Origin: Nereocystis luetkeana
Taxonomy: Eukaryota > Sar > Phaeophyceae > Laminariales > Laminariaceae
DNA length: 64,000 bases
Direction: 5' to 3'
Assembly: GCA_031213475.1 (NCBI GenBank)
Contig: JARUPZ010000035.1
Location: forward strand, 2,269,453-2,333,452
Shown: positions 59,291 through 64,000 of the stretch, one piece after another
How positions within the stretch are numbered: position 1 is the first letter of the stretch
Layout of the letters: the number at the start of each line of letters is the position of its first letter
Translations under genes and position numbers: made by a program
The notes under the pieces: model-generated
What the model was told of the DNA's origin: nothing
Seen by the model: only the letters and a program-made list of their open reading frames with translations
Database searches by the model: none

Positions 59291-62200
59291 ATGGCTAAGT
59301 CTATGGGCATGAACCTCGCCTCCGGGCTCCAGGGAATGCTTAAGGATGGGCACAACTCATACGAGGGAGTGGATGAGGCCATCATCCGGAACATTAACGC
59401 CGCCAAGGAGCTGGCCGCCATCGTAAGGACGTCTCTCGGGCCGAACGGTGAGTTGAGGCTGATGATGGAGAGCCGTTGGATAAAAGGGCCGTTGAGGTAG
59501 CGAGATTGATGATTCTGATACCTTTTGGTGCCAGTTACCATCATCGCGGACACACTCAAAACCACGGAATCACACAGAAACCAAACGTACATACACTCAA
59601 GTACATTTGCACCTGATAGCGGCTGCTTCCTCGTAAAGTTGACGGAAACGCCGAGTTGTTTGAATCTATTTAACCAGCATTGACGAATTATATGTGTGGA
59701 GTTATTCGTCTTTGAAGGCGTTATGTTTAGCACGTGAGTAACCGTTAGAGGTCTCTCGTGGCGAGCTCAGTCGGCCGACCGCTCTACTACGTCCTTCCGG
59801 CTTCTCTGCAATATTACACGATCAATAGCATTTTCCGCTAGACTCGCGTGGCAGTCAAGACCAACAGGCCGGGGGTTTCCGATACTCTTAAGAGCGTTCT
59901 GGTACCAGAGCCCAGAACCCCAATATTTCTGACCGAAAAAGGTCAGGTAACCTGGAGATCAACGTGCCCAGAGATCAGTTGTATGCATTGAAGCTAAGCG
60001 TCGCACGAGAAGCATGCTGGAGATGGTGGCCCTAACAAGATTGGCCTTCATCTCCAGCTTGCTTTTTCTGCGGTGGTATCACGGTTCGCTGATTTCCGTG
60101 GTATCTGGCTCTTCTTGGCCAAACGTCTTAGGGCTCTGGTCTGGAGATGCTCGGAATATCAGTCTATATACTGATGCTGACTACGTACGTACCTGGTAGA
60201 TGATTTGTTGTACACCGTGGTCTGTCTGGCATGTGGAAGTGCTGCACGTGCACCCCGATCAACAATAAACATGTCACACAATGTGATGTGTGATGTAAAT
60301 GGAGTTGCAAATGCATTCGGCAGTTCGTCAGACGAGTTCACGCATTGGACAGATAATCGGTTCCCGCTTGATGATCTAGATCTTTCAGGACAGATAGATA
60401 GGTTCCTGATTTGTATGATCTGTATGGTCTGGATGATCTAGCTCACGTTGCTGGGTGGGGGCCGTGTAATCTGCCTGATTCGGGACATGTTTTTTAATTC
60501 TGGGTTGGGCCTATTCTGTACAGATCTTGCACAGCATCTCATAACGCCAGATTAGGACCTAGATATATCTATATGTAGATGATCTATCTGTAGATGATCT
60601 ATCTGTAGATGATCTGTCTGTAGGTGGTATATGTGTGGATGATATATCTGTTTGAGGTGTGGATGAGTTGCCCCGTCCGTCATGAATATTTTGCCCAAAA
60701 AACCATCCCCCTCACTATTAATAGGAATTACGAGGTGTACCCTGATAAGTTTGGTAGCACCTTAGAGCTAGAACATGCAGGAGAAGTATGGAAAGGGAAC
60801 GCGAAGTCCGTAAAACAGCTGGAAACAGAACAGATGACAGCAGCTAAACAAAATATCAAGATACGACGGTTGGCGGATCCAGCGAAAGCCCTGGCGGTAG
60901 GATCTCTACGTTCCGCCCTTCTGTGTGCATCTCTTACAAATACCCCTCTGTCTTCTGGTTAAGGGCATCTCCAGGATCATACACATAGACTTCATCCTAG
61001 CAGGTCTGATCTACGTTTACAGGGAAACGGTGTACTTTTACCACCGAGAGATGATGTGCTGGACGAGTAATACAGTATTGAGAGCAGAACTGGGAATGTA
61101 CCCACTTAAGACAGCATATACGTGAGAAAATTGAAATCGCAATGTAAAGTAAGGAACATGCGAACAAAGAGGTTGCCAGCCATAGCTGATAGAGCTGTAT
61201 GAGAGAAAGTAACAAAAGGGCGAGCTGGAATAAGGTGGGATAGCGCAGTCGAGAAAGTATGGAAGGATACAGGAGGAAAACAAGGCAGACGTAGAAGAAA
61301 GGATAGAAAGAAGGGAGAGGCTAGCGCTAAGAAATAAGATGATCTCGAAGAAAAACTTGGAAATGTACGGGGGGTTAAGCTAAGGGATATATAGGAATAA
61401 AAACGTATTTGCACGCCCCAATGGACTTCACGAAAACGCTGAAATTCCGATTTTGTGTAGGGGACCTGGACCTGCCAGAATGAAGCAAAGGGTATACCAG
61501 TAGCTCGGAGGAGGAAGCAGCAGATGCACAGCTGTGCCTGTGTGATGAAGCAATAGAGAGTAGAATTCACCTAGTAGGAGAATGTGAAATACACAAGGAG
61601 AAACCGGAGGTGTAAGAAGAGATGAGGGATTTAGAAGAATGTGACATGGAGGGGTTTGGCACACTAGATAGCAGAGGAAAAACGATCGCTATCCTAGGAG
61701 ATAGATGGTGGCCACAGGCGGCGAAACAGGAAGGGGGTGAGATTAGCAAAAAGTTTCTATGTAGTACATGGGAACAACGTAATGAGCGCCCAACTGTTGG
61801 GTGTGTCTCTATCAGGAGTAGGAACGGTGCTCCGTCTCGAAAGCGATGCGTGGTTAAAGACCAAGGCAAGCAACAAATGAGTACGCCCCCCCCGCCCCCT
61901 CTACGAGTACCGCTCGTAGAATGACTCTTTGTCTTATCCGTCGGTCTTGTCCGTCGGTCGAGTTGCCTCGTCAGTCAGAAATACGTGTCCCAAAAAGTAC
62001 CCCCTTTACGATTAGATGCCGTTCGTAGCATGGTTTTCCGTCATATTCGTCGGTCTTGTTCGTCGGTCGAGTTATCCCGTCAATAATAAATGTGTGGGCC
62101 GAAAAGCACCCCCTTTACGAGTAAATACCGTTCGTAGCATGACTCTCGGTCCTGTCCGTCGGTATTTGTCCGTCGGTCTTGCCCGTTGTGGCACTAACAA

Positions 62201-64000
62201 GCTGGATATTTGGACCGAAAAGCATCCCCTCTACGAGTACCCCTCGTAGCATGGCTCTCCGTCTCATCCTCTCCGTCTTGTCCGTCGGTCTTGCCCGCGA
62301 AGGCATGAACAAGCTGGTGGTGAACCACCTGGACAAGACGATCGTCACGAGCGACGGAGCGACGATCGTGAGGGAGCTCGAGGTGATGCACCCGGCGGCG
62401 AAGATGGTGGTGATGGCCTCGCAGATGCAGGAGCAGGAGGCCGGCGACGGAACCAGCCTGGTCGTCACACTCACCGGTAAGCGTGGCGAAAAACTGTCTG
62501 CTGTTGGCTGTTGTTTTACAGCCAGCAGTACCAGAGTTTCGGTATTCTGAATTCAGTGCCAAAACGCGATTATTCACATCAAACCAAAGCTTGCAAATAG
62601 TACAAGGGCCGACTGATCTTCATCTTAGTGTACAAACGGTCCCTATATTTCCGCCCAGAGTGTACAAACGGTCCCTATATTTCCGCCTAGAGTGGTATTT
62701 ATTTCCAGGTATATATAGAGGGGACAAGTGAGGCGGTCTCGTCTGAGGTCGGGGCGGCGGCTCCTCCACCCTCGTTACTCGCCCCGTTTGGTTGCTTCTC
62801 TTGGTCGTGTATGGCCAGTGTCTTCGGCAGTGCTACTGCTACTGTACCCCCCCCCCCCCCCTATTCGGAGTAGGAACGGTGCTCCGTCTTGATAGGAAGG
62901 CGTGGTCAATGGTCAAATGCCTCAAGGCGAGCAACAAATGAGTCCCCCCTCCCCCCGATGGTCATACGACTACGACCATGCATGATAATGAGTACACCCC
63001 CGCCCCCCCCAGCCACCCGCAGCAGCCCCGTCGATCGATTAGTTAGCGCCTTGTTCTGTTTGTATGCTGAGGTAGGTTTATTTCAAGGTGAAGTATTATA
63101 CCAGGTAAGGTATTTTCTCTATTGCATACCGGGTACCCTGGTAGTACTAAGAACCAGGCATGGTGTGTAAAACATGGGGGGATACCTGGTTTTTGGGTTC
63201 ATCGCGGGTTCTGATTTCTGTTGGCCTCCATTTTTACCGGGTACCCGGTTTCGCACCCGAGTACGGCAGTATGACCATATAGCCAAGATTTGGTTCGTAC
63301 CCGCGTGTATATATATGTATATATATATATCATCACTTTTACTTTCCAGCCTAACTCGTAGGAGGTTTTACCCTCAACGAGCTTCTGGACAAGCCGTGGT
63401 CACAGGTGTCTACCACTCTCCCCCCCGGTACGTGCCTTCATTTTTTGTCGCGCATAGGGTTCAGCGTTCCCACTGCTCGTCGGTTTTCATCGAATGTAGC
63501 TAACTCACGCTCTCGCGCTTTCCGCTAATCTTTTTTTTTTTACGCAAGGAAGAGCCCCTATTGTACGAGCATGCACTCGGTGAGACTTGAACCCACGAAA
63601 TTGATCTACTTGATAGGCACGCGGACCACCTACCAATCCACCGGGGACGCCGGCCATATACCCGTGTATGTACCCAAGCGTATTCAACACACCCTTGGGT
63701 ATCTTTGTATCCCACTCTGGCCGGTAATATAGTGATCGCTTGTACTCTTAAGATCGATGTACGACGTATATTACATTCCCGGACAGAGTGGTATGTACGT
63801 ACCTACATTTACGTTGCCTTGTGTAATCGACGGCCTCCTGGAATTCGTTGTGGTGCTCGTGAAATCGAAACGGCCGCCGCCGCCGCTGTACAGGAGAGTT
63901 GCTGAAGCTGGCGGCGGAGCTCCTGAGGGAGGGCCTCCATACGGCGGAAATCCTGGAAGGGTACCGCGCAGCGTACATTCAAGCACAGACGATCCTGCCC
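59291..64000 (+). CDS. CCT8: Chaperonin CCT theta subunit, 5' part (3 exons, runs off the window)
   Basis: Exons: 59291-59447, 62303-62476, 63894-64000 (cut by the window edge); junctions are phase 1 and give 146 codons. CCT8 is one of eight subunits of the cytosolic TRiC/CCT ring that folds actin, tubulin and other proteins. Sequence: LASGLQGMLKDGHNSYEGVD, AIIRNINAAKELAAIVRTSL, then LGPNG|MNKLVVNHLDKTIVTSDGAT (nucleotide-binding loop, Asp70), RELEVMHPAAKMVVMASQMQ, and the ATPase signature GDGTS (100-104) in EAGDGTSLVV, followed by ELLKLAAELLREGLHTAEIL. HPAAKMVVMASQMQEQE is diagnostic of the theta subunit. The first Met has a short upstream leader; MGMN at codon 5 is an alternative start. Intron 1 (2.9 kb) holds a LINE fragment and a tandem array that copies the exon 2 acceptor. 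Confidence 0.96.
59755..59890 (+). other. tRNA-like A-box sequence, possible old SINE head
   Basis: GTGGCGAGCTCAGTCGGCCG resembles a pol III A box, but the nearest B-box-like sequence (GGGGGTTTCCGATACTC) is about 110 bp away and does not fit well. No cloverleaf closes. It lies in CCT8 intron 1. Confidence 0.25.
60010..60062. other. Perfect 10-bp inverted repeat
   Basis: GCTGGAGATG and CATCTCCAGC enclose about 23 bp that contains a second GGCC pair. It lies in CCT8 intron 1. Significance unknown. Confidence 0.6.
60560..60655. repeat. 15-bp minisatellite GTAGATGATCTATCT
   Basis: About four to five units with point changes, in CCT8 intron 1. Confidence 0.9.
60990..61900 (+). pseudogene. 3' end of a LINE (non-LTR retrotransposon), decayed
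   Basis: A broken reading frame, recoverable in pieces: LRAELGMYPLKT, RLPAIADRAV, KVTKGRAGIRWDSAVEKVWK, a CxC..ESxxHxxxxC zinc-binding pattern (CLCDEAIESRIHLVGEC) and ILGDRWWPQAAKQEG, FLCSTWEQRNERP, SIRSRNGAPSRKRC. These fit the C-terminal end of a LINE reverse-transcriptase polyprotein. Several stops and frameshifts make it inactive. The 3' end is GGCAAGCAACAAATGAGTAC followed by G and a C-rich tail, the same end as the truncated copies elsewhere in the window. Confidence 0.75.
61917..62330 (+). repeat. Tandem array upstream of CCT8 exon 2, partly copying the exon start
   Basis: Units start at GTAGAATGACT (61917), GTAGCATGG (62025), GTAGCATGAC (62134) and GTAGCATGGC (62246), with periods of about 109-112 bp. 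Each has TTGTCCGTCGGTC blocks and ends in AAAAGCACCCCCTTTACGAG-like DNA. In unit 3, TTGCCCGTTGTG|GCACTAACAAGCTGG mirrors the real junction TTGCCCGCGAAG|GCATGAACAAGCTGG of unit 4. Confidence 0.75.
62631..62695 (+). repeat. 33-bp direct tandem repeat
   Basis: GTGTACAAACGGTCCCTATA then TTTCCGCCYAGA occurs twice, directly adjacent with one difference, in CCT8 intron 2. Confidence 0.9.
62866..63010 (+). mobile_element. LINE 3' tail followed by a SINE 3' tail
   Basis: 62866-62956: GGAGTAGGAACGGTGCTCCG to GGCGAGCAACAAATGAGT and C-rich. 62957-63010: GATGGTCATACGACTACGAC, then CATGCATGATAATGAGTACA and C-rich. The same LINE-tail plus SINE-tail order is seen at 42709-43030. Confidence 0.8.
63571..63656 (-). 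other. tRNA-like sequence or SINE head
   Basis: On the minus strand, TGGATTGGTAGGTGG resembles an A box and GTGGGTTCAAGTCTCAC forms a good T arm with a B-box core. The expected acceptor stem (GGCGTCC against CGAGTGC) does not pair, so this is a pseudo-tRNA or a tRNA-derived repeat, not a functional tRNA gene. It lies in CCT8 intron 2. Confidence 0.4.

Noticed and set aside
63571..63656. A functional tRNA gene on the minus strand
   Set aside because: The T arm and B box are good, but the acceptor stem does not pair and the anticodon arm is unclear, so it is listed only as tRNA-like.

Overview
The window is nuclear DNA of a eukaryote with long, repeat-filled introns. I infer a stramenopile, most likely a brown alga of the Ectocarpus type. 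The evidence is: (i) the first gene carries a bipartite plastid presequence with an AAF cleavage motif after the signal peptide, as in secondary red-plastid algae; (ii) exons are short and GC-rich, and introns run from about 0.3 to 5 kb; (iii) many poly-C, GGT and GTA tracts; (iv) a centriole-assembly gene, as expected of an organism with flagellate cells. The assignment to species is inference.

Layout. Five genes can be assembled from exons whose splice phases agree. (1) 214-16977, +, 13 exons: a plastid-targeted, SthA-like pyridine nucleotide transhydrogenase. (2) 23076-33570, +, 8 exons: a STIL/Ana2/SAS-5-type centriole duplication factor. (3) 36158-48627, -, 7 recognised exons: a P5A-type ATPase (ATP13A1/Spf1). 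(4) 48817-55667, +, 5 exons: a DDX31/Dbp7 DEAD-box helicase of ribosome biogenesis. (5) 59291 to the right edge, +: the 5' part of the chaperonin subunit CCT8. Genes 3 and 4 are head to head with 189 bp between start codons. Genes 2 and 3 converge. These are unrelated housekeeping or cell-biology genes, not an operon or pathway.

The space between exons is dense with mobile and tandem DNA: eight copies of a 105-bp palindromic MITE (one nested in another MITE), an 860-bp PIF/Harbinger-like element with TTA target duplications, the 3' end of a LINE with several 5'-truncated copies, and a SINE-like family. LINE and SINE share an unusual 3' end, GAGTAC followed by poly(C), and these C tails lie just upstream of real splice acceptors in at least four introns.

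The observations I rate highest are the STIL homologue, the poly(C)-tailed LINE/SINE pair and its reuse as splice signals, tandem arrays that copy a 3' splice site plus the start of the following exon (in two unrelated genes), an array of perfect hairpins in a STIL intron, and a dispersed palindromic nonamer TACCWGGTA that appears to be inserted in one LINE copy.
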